A stretch of 64,000 nucleotides of DNA from Pseudomonadales bacterium (GTDB lineage: Bacteria > Pseudomonadota > Gammaproteobacteria > Pseudomonadales > Ketobacteraceae). The DNA lies in the NCBI GenBank assembly GCA_002701845.1, contig NZXG01000006.1, forward strand, positions 1 through 64,000, in the 5' to 3' direction. The notes under the pieces were generated by a model. That model did no database searches and had not been told where the DNA came from. It saw nothing but the letters and a program-made list of their open reading frames with translations. Made by a program: the position numbers and the translations under genes. Shown piece after piece: positions 9,447 through 17,906 of this stretch (position 1 is its first letter; every line of letters starts with the position of its first letter).

Positions 9447-10781
9447 ATGATTGCAGCAGAATCCGAGCACTCAGTACCGGTGACCGCCACTTTACTGCTG
9501 GTGGATGATGAGGCTCACGTGCTGGCCAGCCTCACCCGGCTGTTCGAGGATGATGGTGAGTTTCAAATCATCGCCAAGACCTCAGCGGTGGATGCTCTAT
9601 CGCTACTGAAGCAGACGCCGGTGGATCTGATTATTTCGGATATGCGCATGCCGGAGATGGATGGAGCCACGTTTCTGCACCAGGCGAGCCAGCTCTGGCC
9701 GCAAACCCCCAGGGTACTGCTGACGGGATACGCCGATATCGAGTCCACCATTCGTGCCGTCAACGAGGGCGGCATCGCCCGGTACGTGGCCAAGCCCTGG
9801 GATGACGAGCGTCTGTTACAAACAGTGAACGAGCTGCTGGAAGTCAAGCGGCTGCGGGAACAAAACGCCAGATTATTGCATATCAAGGAGCAACAACGGG
9901 CGGAACTGCAGCGGCTGACGGAAAACCAGGAATCGATAATCCAGCGACGCACCGCGGAACTGGAACAAACCGCTTCCCAACTGGAAGTGGCCTACCAGGA
10001 ACTCCATGACGCCTATTTCCAATCGATACCTTTACTGTCCCACCTGGTGGAGATGAATGAACGCTTCAAAAAAAATCATTCCAACCGGGTGGCCAGTATC
10101 GCCAGGCTGATTGCCGAATCCATGGAGCTGGATAAAGCCCAGGTCAGGCAGATATTCATTGGCGCGTTGTTGCATGATATCGGCAAGATCGCCCTGGAGC
10201 AGACTATTCGGGCAAAGCCCGTGGACAAGATGTCAGCGTTGGAATCCAAACGCTACCGCCAACACCCCATGCTGGGGGAAAGCGCCCTGTTATCCTTCGA
10301 TCCCCTGCGGGAGGCGGCGCAGATTGTTCGCAGTCATCATGAACGGTTTGACGGTAAAGGCTTTCCGGATCGTTTGTCCGGAGAAGGCATTCCCCTGGGC
10401 GCTCGCATTGTGGCGCTGGCCAACGACTACGACAACCTGTTACTTCCAAACAATTTCCTGGGTAAAGCGCTGGTGGAACTGCAGGCCCATGAATTTGTCA
10501 TCAACGAATCCTGCAAACGCTACGACCCCCAGGTGGTGCGGGCGTTCGACCAGGTGATCGACGAGGTCCATCGGCTGCTGGCCAATGACAAGGAGACCAC
10601 CCTGCCCCTGGCCAAAGTGGAACCCGGCATGATACTGAGTCAGGACCTGATCAATCAGCATGGTATGGTGATGCTGGTGGCCGGCCGCAAGCTGTCCGAG
10701 GCCCATATAAAAAAGTTGAAGCAGTTTGAAGAGGCTTTCAACAGCCGCTTGATGGTTTCAGTCAAGCAAACCACCGGCTGA
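9447..10781 (+). CDS. Response regulator with HD-GYP phosphodiesterase domain
   Basis: A 444-residue protein: receiver (phospho-acceptor D65 in IISDMRMPEMDG, LLTGYAD, AKPWDD), coiled coil (about 130-190), then an HD-GYP domain with intact metal ligands (H243-D244 in HDIGKI, H273 in RQHP, H297-H298 in SHHERFDG, D327). The GYP motif is GFP (305-307). It should hydrolyse c-di-GMP to pGpG or GMP, gated by receiver phosphorylation; the GFP variant makes activity likely rather than certain. About 60 further residues at the C-terminus form an unassigned module. The ATG starts two bases after the kinase stop codon, so the kinase at 7597 is the natural phosphodonor. Confidence 0.9.
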   Translation: MIAAESEHSVPVTATLLLVDDEAHVLASLTRLFEDDGEFQIIAKTSAVDALSLLKQTPVDLIISDMRMPEMDGATFLHQASQLWPQTPRVLLTGYADIESTIRAVNEGGIARYVAKPWDDERLLQTVNELLEVKRLREQNARLLHIKEQQRAELQRLTENQESIIQRRTAELEQTASQLEVAYQELHDAYFQSIPLLSHLVEMNERFKKNHSNRVASIARLIAESMELDKAQVRQIFIGALLHDIGKIALEQTIRAKPVDKMSALESKRYRQHPMLGESALLSFDPLREAAQIVRSHHERFDGKGFPDRLSGEGIPLGARIVALANDYDNLLLPNNFLGKALVELQAHEFVINESCKRYDPQVVRAFDQVIDEVHRLLANDKETTLPLAKVEPGMILSQDLINQHGMVMLVAGRKLSEAHIKKLKQFEEAFNSRLMVSVKQTTG

Positions 10782-10801
10782 GGCAACAAGGGTCGTTCTC
10801 C

Positions 10802-11473
10802 ATGGCGGAATTCGATAACGAGACACAACGGCTTACCCTGAAAGTGGTTTTCTACGGCCCGGCCCTGAGTGGCAAAACCACCAACCTTACCCGGCTGCAT
10901 GATCTGTTGGGAACGGATCTGAAGGGGGAGATGATGGTGCTGGAAACCCAGAACGACCGCACCTTGTTTTTTGATCTGTTGCCCCTGGGCCTGCGCGCGC
11001 CATCCGGCCTGCTGATCAAGCTAAAACTGTTTACCGTGCCGGGCCAGACCGTCCACGACAGCACCCGCAAGGCAGTGCTGTCCCGGGCCGATGGGGTGGT
11101 ATTTGTCGCGGATTCGCAAACCAGTCAGATCGCCAATAATGCGGAGTCCTTCCATAACCTGGAACTGAACGCCACCCGTCTGGGTCTGGACTTCGCAAGC
11201 CTGCCCATGGTGGTGCAATTCAATAAGCGGGACCTGCAGGACATCGTCCCCAAAGCGGAGTTGGAGCAACTCTGGTCCGGCGCGCCCTGGCCGCTTACCT
11301 TCGCCAGTGCCCTCCAGGGAGAGGGGGTCATTGACAGCTTCGCCGCGCTGTTGGGTCAGCTATACGACCACCTGGATCCGGACTACGCACTACTCCTGGA
11401 ACATCAACTGGATCGCCAGGGCTTCTGCGACGGTTTACTGGGTCCTGTTGTCAGCGATACGCCGGGGAACTGA
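10802..11473 (+). CDS. MglA-like Ras-family small GTPase
   Basis: A 223-residue GTPase of the bacterial MglA group. The P-loop is GPALSGKTTN (residues 19-28), the switch I region contains the MglA-like run NDRTLFFDLLPL, switch II is TVPGQTVHDSTRKAVL, DGVVFVADSQ is the MglA/Arf-like strand, and FNKRDL is the base-specificity motif. MglA proteins in Myxococcus and others set cell polarity and steer pilus or gliding motors, with MglB as activating protein; no mglB is present here. It sits inside a kinase/receiver operon and two genes upstream of a receiver-ATPase fusion resembling a pilus motor, which fits a polarity-control role. Confidence 0.88.
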   Translation: MAEFDNETQRLTLKVVFYGPALSGKTTNLTRLHDLLGTDLKGEMMVLETQNDRTLFFDLLPLGLRAPSGLLIKLKLFTVPGQTVHDSTRKAVLSRADGVVFVADSQTSQIANNAESFHNLELNATRLGLDFASLPMVVQFNKRDLQDIVPKAELEQLWSGAPWPLTFASALQGEGVIDSFAALLGQLYDHLDPDYALLLEHQLDRQGFCDGLLGPVVSDTPGN

Positions 11474-11476
11474 GCC

Positions 11477-12703
11477 ATGGATCTTGACATTAATACTGAA
11501 TTCAGTGCCGAAGAGCTGTGTCGCAATCTGGACCTGAACGCGCTCGGCAACGCCTTATGCTCGCTGCTGGACGCACCCCTCGCCCTGCGTACCTGCAACG
11601 GCACTCTGCTGTATGGCGAACCGGAGCTGATGGCGGCCCAACGCCAACCCCTGACCCTGGACTTCGAACCCATCGCCTGGCTGGAGTGCGGCCGCACGGA
11701 CCCCCGGCTGGCAGACGCCGCCGCACTACTGCAGACCCTGCTGCGTAATCGGGCCCGCTATCAGATGGCGGCGGATATGTACAAATCGGTGACCATCGCC
11801 GACTTTGAAGCGCTGCAACAGAGCAACGCGGAACTGGCCGCCGCCAATGAACGGTACCGGACCCTGGCGGCCTCCCTGGAGCAGAAGGTAGAGGAGCAGG
11901 TGCGAACCATCGAAGCGGGACAGCGCCGTTTATTCGAAAGCGCCAAGCTTGCGGCGGTTGGACAGCTGGCCGCTGGTGTGGCCCACGAAATCAATAACCC
12001 CATCGGTTTTATCAACAGCAATTGCAGCGCCCAGGCTCGCTATCAGAAAAAACTACAGAGCTTTTTTTCAGACTATATGGAGCAGCTTCCCCCCGCAGTC
12101 CAGGCCGCGTTTAACGAACGCAAGCTGGATCGGGTGCTAAACAACTGGGGGGAAGTCATCGAGGAATCCGTGGCAGGTTGCCACCGGGTCAGAGACATTG
12201 TGCAGGCGTTACGGGTTTTTGCCAGTATTGATCAGGAAGCCTGGTCGGCCATCGATCTCAATGCCATGCTGGATAACGTGTTGAATATTATTCGCTGCCG
12301 CTTCGACCACGCCCACTGCATCAGCCTGAACCCCAGCGCAGTGCCCTTCATCCACGGTCAGCCCGGTTATATCGCCGAGGCCTGCTACAGCCTGCTCAGT
12401 AATGCCCTGGAGGCAGTGCAGGAGGCCCCGGAGCCGACCATTGAGATACACTTTGAAGCCGGCCCGGACAGCGTCAGCATCCTGATTTCCGATAACGGCC
12501 CGGGGATCGCCCCCCAGGATCTGGAGCGGGCCTTCGATCCGTTTTTCACCACCAAGGAGGTGGGTGCCGGCACCGGCCTCGGACTCTCCAGCTGTCGCGA
12601 CATTGCCCATGCCCATAACGGCACAGTGCACCTGCGCAACCGCCAGCCCCGGGGCGTGGAAGCGCGCCTGACCCTACCGTTGGGAGACCACCCCCATGAG
12701 TAA
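11477..12703 (+). CDS. Soluble sensor histidine kinase
   Basis: A 408-residue kinase without transmembrane segments. The first 100 residues are an unrecognised domain, followed by a coiled coil (about 110-155). The H-box [15 protein letters not shown] has H170; the catalytic domain shows the N box (SLLSNALEAV), G1 (DNGPGIAP), F ([10 protein letters not shown]) and G2 (GAGTGLGLSS). The start lies three bases after the GTPase stop, and the end overlaps the next gene by eight bases, so translation of GTPase, kinase and ATPase is coupled. The N-terminal domain may sense GTPase state or a cytoplasmic ligand; this is inference. It shares class and motif wording with the membrane kinase at 7597, as if derived by duplication. 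Confidence 0.92.
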   Translation: MDLDINTEFSAEELCRNLDLNALGNALCSLLDAPLALRTCNGTLLYGEPELMAAQRQPLTLDFEPIAWLECGRTDPRLADAAALLQTLLRNRARYQMAADMYKSVTIADFEALQQSNAELAAANERYRTLAASLEQKVEEQVRTIEAGQRRLFESAKLAAVGQLAAGVAHEINNPIGFINSNCSAQARYQKKLQSFFSDYMEQLPPAVQAAFNERKLDRVLNNWGEVIEESVAGCHRVRDIVQALRVFASIDQEAWSAIDLNAMLDNVLNIIRCRFDHAHCISLNPSAVPFIHGQPGYIAEACYSLLSNALEAVQEAPEPTIEIHFEAGPDSVSILISDNGPGIAPQDLERAFDPFFTTKEVGAGTGLGLSSCRDIAHAHNGTVHLRNRQPRGVEARLTLPLGDHPHE

Positions 12704-14954
12704 ATACATGGACCTGTTCGGCGGCGGCAAACCAAATACGCAAGGTGCCGCCACCACGCCGCTGCGCCCCCAAAGCCGGACCTACCGCATCCTGCTGGTG
12801 GATGACGAACCCAATGTCATTAAATCCCTGACCCGGGTCTTCGAAGAGGAAAACTATCAGATTGTTGCCGCCGCCGACGGCAAGCAGGCGCTGGAGATTC
12901 TAAACCGGGAACCGGTGCAGCTGATCATTTCCGATTTCAAGATGCCGGGAATGGATGGGGCGGAATTACTGTCCCGGGTGAAAAACGCCTGGCCGGACAC
13001 CATCCGCATCATGCTCACCGGGCAGGCCGATACCGCAGCGGTCATGGGCGCCATCAACCAGGGGGCGGTGTATAAGTTCATTCTCAAGCCCTGGAACGAC
13101 GATGACCTGAGGATCACAGTGTCGCTGGCCCTGGAGCAGTACGATCTGGTGCAACGTAACCGGGCGCTGGAACAGGAGAACCGCAAAAAACAGCAACAGA
13201 TCAGCAAACTGTCCAACCTGGCGGTGAGCAACCGCAGCCAGATTGCCAATCTGCTGCGTAAAAAGAACCTGCTGACCGAAGCCGAGATGCAGGAACTGCA
13301 AACCATTTGCCGCAGCAAAAAGGTTTCCCCGGTGCGGGTTATCATCGATCGCGAATGGGTCACTGAGAAACAAATTCACAGCCTGCTGCGGGACGAACTG
13401 CAACTGCAGGAGATCCAGCTGGACGAGGTGCAGATTCCCCGGGCGGTCACCGAACTGATTCCCGGCAGTTTTTGCCGCAATCAGATGGTGCTGCCCATCG
13501 ATTTGCAGGGCTCCCAGTTGCGGCTGGTCATGGCCGACCCCCTGGACACCGGCCTGCTGGACGATCTCAAATTCATTTCCGGGTTACAGATCGAGCCCCT
13601 CATTGCGCCCCTGTCCGCCCTGCGCAAAAAAATTGAGGAGTTTTATGGCGAAAGCAGTCAGGCCACCCGCTTCGACAACCTGGAAACTCTGATCGATGAC
13701 CTGGACCCCTACGAAAAAATCGAAGTGGTGATGGAGGAGGAAGATGACATCGCCCTGGACGATCTGTTGCGGGCCACCGAGGAGCCACCCGCCATCCGCC
13801 TGGTGAACTCCATTGTGATCGAGGCCATCCGCATGGGGGCCAGCGATATTCATATTCATCCCCAGGCCAAACATGTAATGGTGCGCTATCGCATCGATGG
13901 CATTCTGCAGAACAAAATCGCCATTCCCCTGAATCTGCACCGGCCGCTGGTGTCCCGCATCAAGGTGATGGCTGAGCTGGACATTTCCGAACGCCGCCGG
14001 CCCCAGGACGGCCGGATCACCGTCAAGACCCCCATGCGCATTGTGGACCTGCGAATTTCCTGCCTGCCCACCATCAACGGTGAGAAAGTGGTGTTGCGCA
14101 TCCTGGACAAGAACGGCGCCATCCGCAAGATCGAGGAACAGGGCTTCTCCCCGGAGGAGCTGAGAAAAGTGCTGCACATGGTCAATCAACCGCAGGGCAT
14201 CCTGTTGGTGACCGGCCCCACCGGCAGCGGCAAAACCACCACACTGTATACGCTACTGCAACACACCGCCACCCCGGAGAAAAACTACCTCACCATTGAG
14301 GATCCGGTGGAATTCTATATGGATCAGGCCGGTCAGGTGAGTGTCATGGAACGGATTCAGCTGGACTTTGCCTCGATCCTGCGGGCCATACTGCGCCAGG
14401 ATCCGGACGTGATTCTGCTGGGGGAAATCCGCGACATGGAAACCGCGGAAGTGGCTTTCCACGCCGCCATGACCGGCCATATGGTGTACTCCACCCTGCA
14501 CACCAATTCCGCCATGGCCACGGTGGCGCGGCTGCTGGATATCGGCCTGAAACCTTACGTGGTGGCCAGCGGGCTGAGCGGGGTGATTGCCCAACGCCTG
14601 CTACGCCGGCTCTGTATTCACTGCCGGGAACCCGGCACCCCGGACCCCGCCAAACTGCAGGCCCTGGGTGACCCTTATCCGGGCCTTACCAGCACCCAGC
14701 AGGCCCGGGGCTGCCCCCGCTGCGGCAATTCCGGCTACAGTGGCCGGGTTCCCATTTACGAAGTGCTGGTGGCGGATGACCGGCTGCGGGACGCCATCGC
14801 CAGCATGGCCCGGGACAACAACCTCAGTCTGCAGGATAAGTACACCTTTACCGGCGATTCGCTGTTCGACAGTGCCTATCGCCGGGTGGCCGCGGGGGAG
14901 ACTTCGGTGGACGAGGTGCTGCGGGTGATGGGCCCGCGTCAGATAGCCGCCTAA
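12696..14954 (+). CDS. Receiver domain fused to PilB/GspE-type secretion ATPase
   Basis: A 752-residue fusion. Residues 30-145 are a receiver (D36, D37, phospho-acceptor D80 in IISDFKMPGMDG, T108, K131). A coiled coil (150-180) leads to a MshEN-like N-terminal domain (about 183-318), then a full type II secretion/type IV pilus ATPase: Walker A GPTGSGKTTT (507-516), Asp box IEDPVEF, Walker B VILLGEIRD, His box, and a C-x2-C/C-x2-C zinc site (C640, C643, C673, C676). Ordinary PilB and GspE lack a receiver. It should be a hexameric motor with phosphorylation control. It overlaps the soluble kinase gene. No pilin, PilC or PilQ genes are adjacent. Confidence 0.92.
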   Translation: MSKYMDLFGGGKPNTQGAATTPLRPQSRTYRILLVDDEPNVIKSLTRVFEEENYQIVAAADGKQALEILNREPVQLIISDFKMPGMDGAELLSRVKNAWPDTIRIMLTGQADTAAVMGAINQGAVYKFILKPWNDDDLRITVSLALEQYDLVQRNRALEQENRKKQQQISKLSNLAVSNRSQIANLLRKKNLLTEAEMQELQTICRSKKVSPVRVIIDREWVTEKQIHSLLRDELQLQEIQLDEVQIPRAVTELIPGSFCRNQMVLPIDLQGSQLRLVMADPLDTGLLDDLKFISGLQIEPLIAPLSALRKKIEEFYGESSQATRFDNLETLIDDLDPYEKIEVVMEEEDDIALDDLLRATEEPPAIRLVNSIVIEAIRMGASDIHIHPQAKHVMVRYRIDGILQNKIAIPLNLHRPLVSRIKVMAELDISERRRPQDGRITVKTPMRIVDLRISCLPTINGEKVVLRILDKNGAIRKIEEQGFSPEELRKVLHMVNQPQGILLVTGPTGSGKTTTLYTLLQHTATPEKNYLTIEDPVEFYMDQAGQVSVMERIQLDFASILRAILRQDPDVILLGEIRDMETAEVAFHAAMTGHMVYSTLHTNSAMATVARLLDIGLKPYVVASGLSGVIAQRLLRRLCIHCREPGTPDPAKLQALGDPYPGLTSTQQARGCPRCGNSGYSGRVPIYEVLVADDRLRDAIASMARDNNLSLQDKYTFTGDSLFDSAYRRVAAGETSVDEVLRVMGPRQIAA

Positions 14955-14981
14955 CGTACCACCAAATGCAAACCTGAACGC

Positions 14982-15012
14982 AAAAAAGCCGGACGGCAGT
15001 GCCGACCGGCTT
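14982..15012 (-). terminator. Rho-independent terminator of rpmB-rpmG
   Basis: On the minus strand an almost perfect stem (AAGCCGG-T-CGGC, loop ACT, GCCG-T-CCGGCTT) is followed by a run of T. It lies 22 bases past the rpmG stop codon. On the plus strand the T-run is poor, so it may end the signalling cluster only weakly. Confidence 0.85.
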
Positions 15013-15034
15013 CCCAATTCCGCTGATAAATCAA

Positions 15035-15190
15035 TTACTTGATTTTAGCTTCCTTGAACATGACATGCTTGCGAATCACGGGATCAAACTTCTTGATCTC
15101 CATCTTTTCGGGCATGTTGCGCTTGTTTTTAGTGGTGGTGTAGAAATAGCCAGTACCGGCGCTGGACACCAAACGGATTTTATCACGCAT
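15035..15190 (-). CDS. rpmG: 50S ribosomal protein L33
   Basis: A 51-residue basic protein reading [20 protein letters not shown] at its start and ending in [11 protein letters not shown]. It is the standard L33 length. The zinc-binding cysteines of some L33 forms are absent, so this is the cysteine-free (C-minus) version. It lies 12 bases after rpmB on the same strand, the usual gammaproteobacterial pair, and is followed by a strong terminator. The protein joins the large ribosomal subunit near the exit-site tRNA. Confidence 0.97.
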   Translation of the reverse strand: MRDKIRLVSSAGTGYFYTTTKNKRNMPEKMEIKKFDPVIRKHVMFKEAKIK

Positions 15191-15202
15191 GATCCTGACT
15201 CC

Positions 15203-15439
15203 TTACACTCGTTCGCCACGGGCACGCAGATCCGCCAATACGGTATCAATGCCCTTTTTATCGATGATACGCATACCCTTGGAGGATACCCGCAGCCGGA
15301 CAAAGCGCTTCTCGCTCTCAACCCAAAAGCGATGATGGTGCAGGTTGGGCTCAAAACGGCGCTTGGTTTTGTTGTTCGCGTGTGACACATTGTTTCCGGT
15401 AATCGGGCGCTTGCCGGTTACCTGACAAACCTTAGCCAT
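15203..15439 (-). CDS. rpmB: 50S ribosomal protein L28
   Basis: A 78-residue basic protein starting [20 protein letters not shown] and ending in [11 protein letters not shown], a close match to the bacterial L28 family in length and motifs. It is the first gene of the rpmB-rpmG operon. The 210-base gap upstream to radC must contain its promoter; the gap is rich in short GGTTAC/GTAACG repeats but I see no clear -35/-10 pair. L28 binds 23S rRNA in the large subunit. Confidence 0.97.
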   Translation of the reverse strand: MAKVCQVTGKRPITGNNVSHANNKTKRRFEPNLHHHRFWVESEKRFVRLRVSSKGMRIIDKKGIDTVLADLRARGERV

Positions 15440-15649
15440 GATCGTTCTCCACAGTGGTCATATCGCTGACTCGACACAACCTGACAGTCTATTCGGTTAC
15501 CCTGACCTGGTCCGTTGCCCTGACCCAGGCGGTGAGTCTTCACGGTTACGCGGTAAAGCGGTAACGCGGTTACTCTTGAAGGGGGGCTGCTTTATACCAA
15601 AGCCCCCTGGCAAAATCAACCGATCTCTGGAATCGGCCCCGGGGCCGGC

Positions 15650-16324
15650 TTACAGCAGGCCCCGCTCCGCCATGGACACCACCTCGCCGTCCCCCACGAT
15701 AAAGTGGTCCAGCACCCGCACATCCACCAGCTCCAGAGCCGACTGCAGGCGCCCGGTAATATGATGATCCGCCGAACTGGGCTCGGCCACCCCGGAGGGA
15801 TGATTATGGGCGAAGATCACCGCCGCCGCATTCAGGGCCAGTACCTTTTTCACCACCTCCCGGGGGTAGACCGAGGCGCCGTCAATGGTGCCGGTAAACA
15901 GCTCCTCAAAGCGGATCAGCCGGTTCTGGTTATCCAGAAACAGGCAGGCAAACACCTCGTGGGGGTAGGCCCGCAGCCGGGCCTTGAGAAAGCGCCGGGT
16001 CAGGGCCGGACTGGTAAACGCCTCGCCCCGGTCCAGAGTGGACTCCAGATAGCGCCGGCCCAGCTCCAGGCAGGCCTGGAGTTGCGCCCATTTCGCCACC
16101 CCCATGCCATGAATTTCGCTGAACTGGCGGGGGGACGCCTCCAGCACCCCACGCAGGCCGTCAAAGTGGGCCAGGATATCCCGCGCCAGTTCCACGGCGC
16201 TCTTGCCCTGGACGCCGGTGCGCAGAAAAATTGCCAGTAATTCGCTGTCAGTGAGGGCGTCACCACCCCGGGCCAGCAGTTTTTCCCGGGGCCGTTCGTC
16301 CACGGGCCAGTCGGTGATTGCCAT
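15650..16324 (-). CDS. radC: RadC family JAMM-fold protein
   Basis: A 224-residue RadC protein. A helix-hairpin-helix region (about 30-80, including [14 protein letters not shown]) precedes the JAMM/MPN metallo-domain, with its ligands in HNHPSG and SSADHHIT (H-x-H-x-P-S-G...S-x2-D). The name suggests DNA repair, but the repair role has been disputed and the enzymatic function is unknown. The start at 16324 ([17 protein letters not shown]) matches the family N-terminus; longer in-frame starts add an unlikely GC-driven tail. It is divergent from coaBC, as in other gammaproteobacteria. Confidence 0.95.
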   Translation of the reverse strand: MAITDWPVDERPREKLLARGGDALTDSELLAIFLRTGVQGKSAVELARDILAHFDGLRGVLEASPRQFSEIHGMGVAKWAQLQACLELGRRYLESTLDRGEAFTSPALTRRFLKARLRAYPHEVFACLFLDNQNRLIRFEELFTGTIDGASVYPREVVKKVLALNAAAVIFAHNHPSGVAEPSSADHHITGRLQSALELVDVRVLDHFIVGDGEVVSMAERGLL

Positions 16325-16595
16325 AGTTCCGGTTCCGCTTTTTCCCATACAGACCCGGACCCGGCAAAGGATTGTCGGCTTTTTCCGGGGCCCCACCGGC
16401 CGCCCCGCAACCCCGTACCCGCCTGGCCATACCCACCCGGCCACATCCACATAGTGCCCGCCGCACCGGCGTCCCCCGCACTCACAGCCGAGACCGGAGC
16501 TTGTGCGCCGCCCCCGCTCCTTTTACCATGACTGCAGGGACTGATAAGTTGCTGGAATCACTGGACTATACTTAATGAACAATACGGGATGAACT

Positions 16596-17822
16596 ATGCT
16601 GGAACTGGCCAACCGCCGCATCGTCCTGGGCGTGACGGGCGGCATCGCCGCCTACAAAAGTGCGGAACTGATCCGTCGCCTGAGTGCCCTGGGAGCGGAG
16701 GTGCGGGTGGTGATGACCGCCGCGGCCCAGGAGTTTATCACCCCCCTGACCCTGCAGGCCCTGTCCGGCAACCCGGTGTACACCTCCCTGCTGGACCCGG
16801 CGGCGGAGGCCGCCATGGGGCATATTGAACTGGCCCGCTGGGGGGATCTGCTGCTGGTGGCCCCCGCCAGCGCGGACTTTCTGGCCCGCCTGGCCCACGG
16901 CCATGGCAACGATCTGCTCACTACCCTGTGCCTGGCCGCCCGCTGCCCCCTGGCGGTGGCGCCGGCCATGAACCAGGCCATGTGGGCGGCGGCGGCCAAT
17001 CAGGACAATGTGCAGAAACTGAAACAACGGGGAGTCCACCTGTTGGGCCCTGCCGAGGGTGAACAGGCCTGTGGCGACATTGGCCCCGGGCGGATGCTGG
17101 AGCCGGAGGAGCTTGCCCGGCGGGTAAGCGAACTGTTCCCCAGCCAACGGCTCAGTGGCCGCCGGGTGGTGATTACCGCCGGCCCCACCCGGGAGGCCAT
17201 CGACCCGGTGCGCTATATCAGCAATCACAGCTCCGGCAAGATGGGTTTTGCCCTGGCCGCCGCCGCCCGCGATGCCGGGGCCCAGGTGACCCTGATCAGC
17301 GGCCCGGTGCACCTGGCCACCCCGGATCGGGTCACCCGGGTGGACGTGGTCAGTGCCCGGGAAATGTACGAGGCAGCGCTGGCCCGGGTCCAACAGACCG
17401 ATATTTTTATTGCAACCGCTGCCGTGGCGGATTACCGGGTGAAAAATTCACAGACCCACAAAATCAAAAAGCAGGATAATAAAGGCCAACCTCCCGTACT
17501 GGAGCTGGAGGAAAATCCGGACATTGTGGCGGCGGTGGCCGCCTCCGACCCGCATCCGTTCACGGTGGGCTTCGCCGCCGAAACCCGGGAAGTGGAGCAC
17601 TACGCCCGACAGAAAATTCAGCGCAAGGGACTGGATCTGGTGGTGGCCAACGATGTCAGTCAATCCCATATTGGCTTCAACAGTGATCATAACGCGGTGA
17701 CGGCAATCTGGGCCGACGGCGAAACACAGCTGGCGGAAGCCAGCAAAACCCAAATCGCCAGGGACCTGATTGTACTGATCGGTGAACACTACCAGCGGCG
17801 ACAAAAACCCAATGGAGCCTAA
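16596..17822 (+). CDS. coaBC: Bifunctional phosphopantothenoylcysteine decarboxylase/synthetase
   Basis: A 408-residue enzyme making 4'-phosphopantetheine in coenzyme A synthesis. The CoaC half (1-190) carries the flavin site VTGGIAAYKSAEL, the catalytic histidine in GHIELARWGD, PAMNQAMW, and the active-site lid cysteine in GEQACGDIGPGRM. The CoaB half (190-408) shows ITAGPTREAIDPVRYISN, SSGKMG, AAVADYR, and the lysine of KIKK, and couples CTP hydrolysis to cysteine ligation. Both halves are complete. In Pseudomonas dut comes next; here only 84 bases separate it from the phosphomannomutase gene. The GC-rich gap upstream is shared with radC and shows TATACT at 16567-16572. Confidence 0.97.
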   Translation: MLELANRRIVLGVTGGIAAYKSAELIRRLSALGAEVRVVMTAAAQEFITPLTLQALSGNPVYTSLLDPAAEAAMGHIELARWGDLLLVAPASADFLARLAHGHGNDLLTTLCLAARCPLAVAPAMNQAMWAAAANQDNVQKLKQRGVHLLGPAEGEQACGDIGPGRMLEPEELARRVSELFPSQRLSGRRVVITAGPTREAIDPVRYISNHSSGKMGFALAAAARDAGAQVTLISGPVHLATPDRVTRVDVVSAREMYEAALARVQQTDIFIATAAVADYRVKNSQTHKIKKQDNKGQPPVLELEENPDIVAAVAASDPHPFTVGFAAETREVEHYARQKIQRKGLDLVVANDVSQSHIGFNSDHNAVTAIWADGETQLAEASKTQIARDLIVLIGEHYQRRQKPNGA

Positions 17823-17906
17823 GCAATGTCGGCCACAGCTGCTAGGATAAATTAAGGGCCTGGTACCCAGGCTCACCCCTTATCAAATTATAAAACAGGT
17901 CACTCC

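Noticed and set aside
15541-15575. GGTTACGCGG/GCGGTAACGCGG repeats as a regulatory or CRISPR-like array
   Set aside because: Only two or three short, overlapping, imperfect units; no spacer structure.
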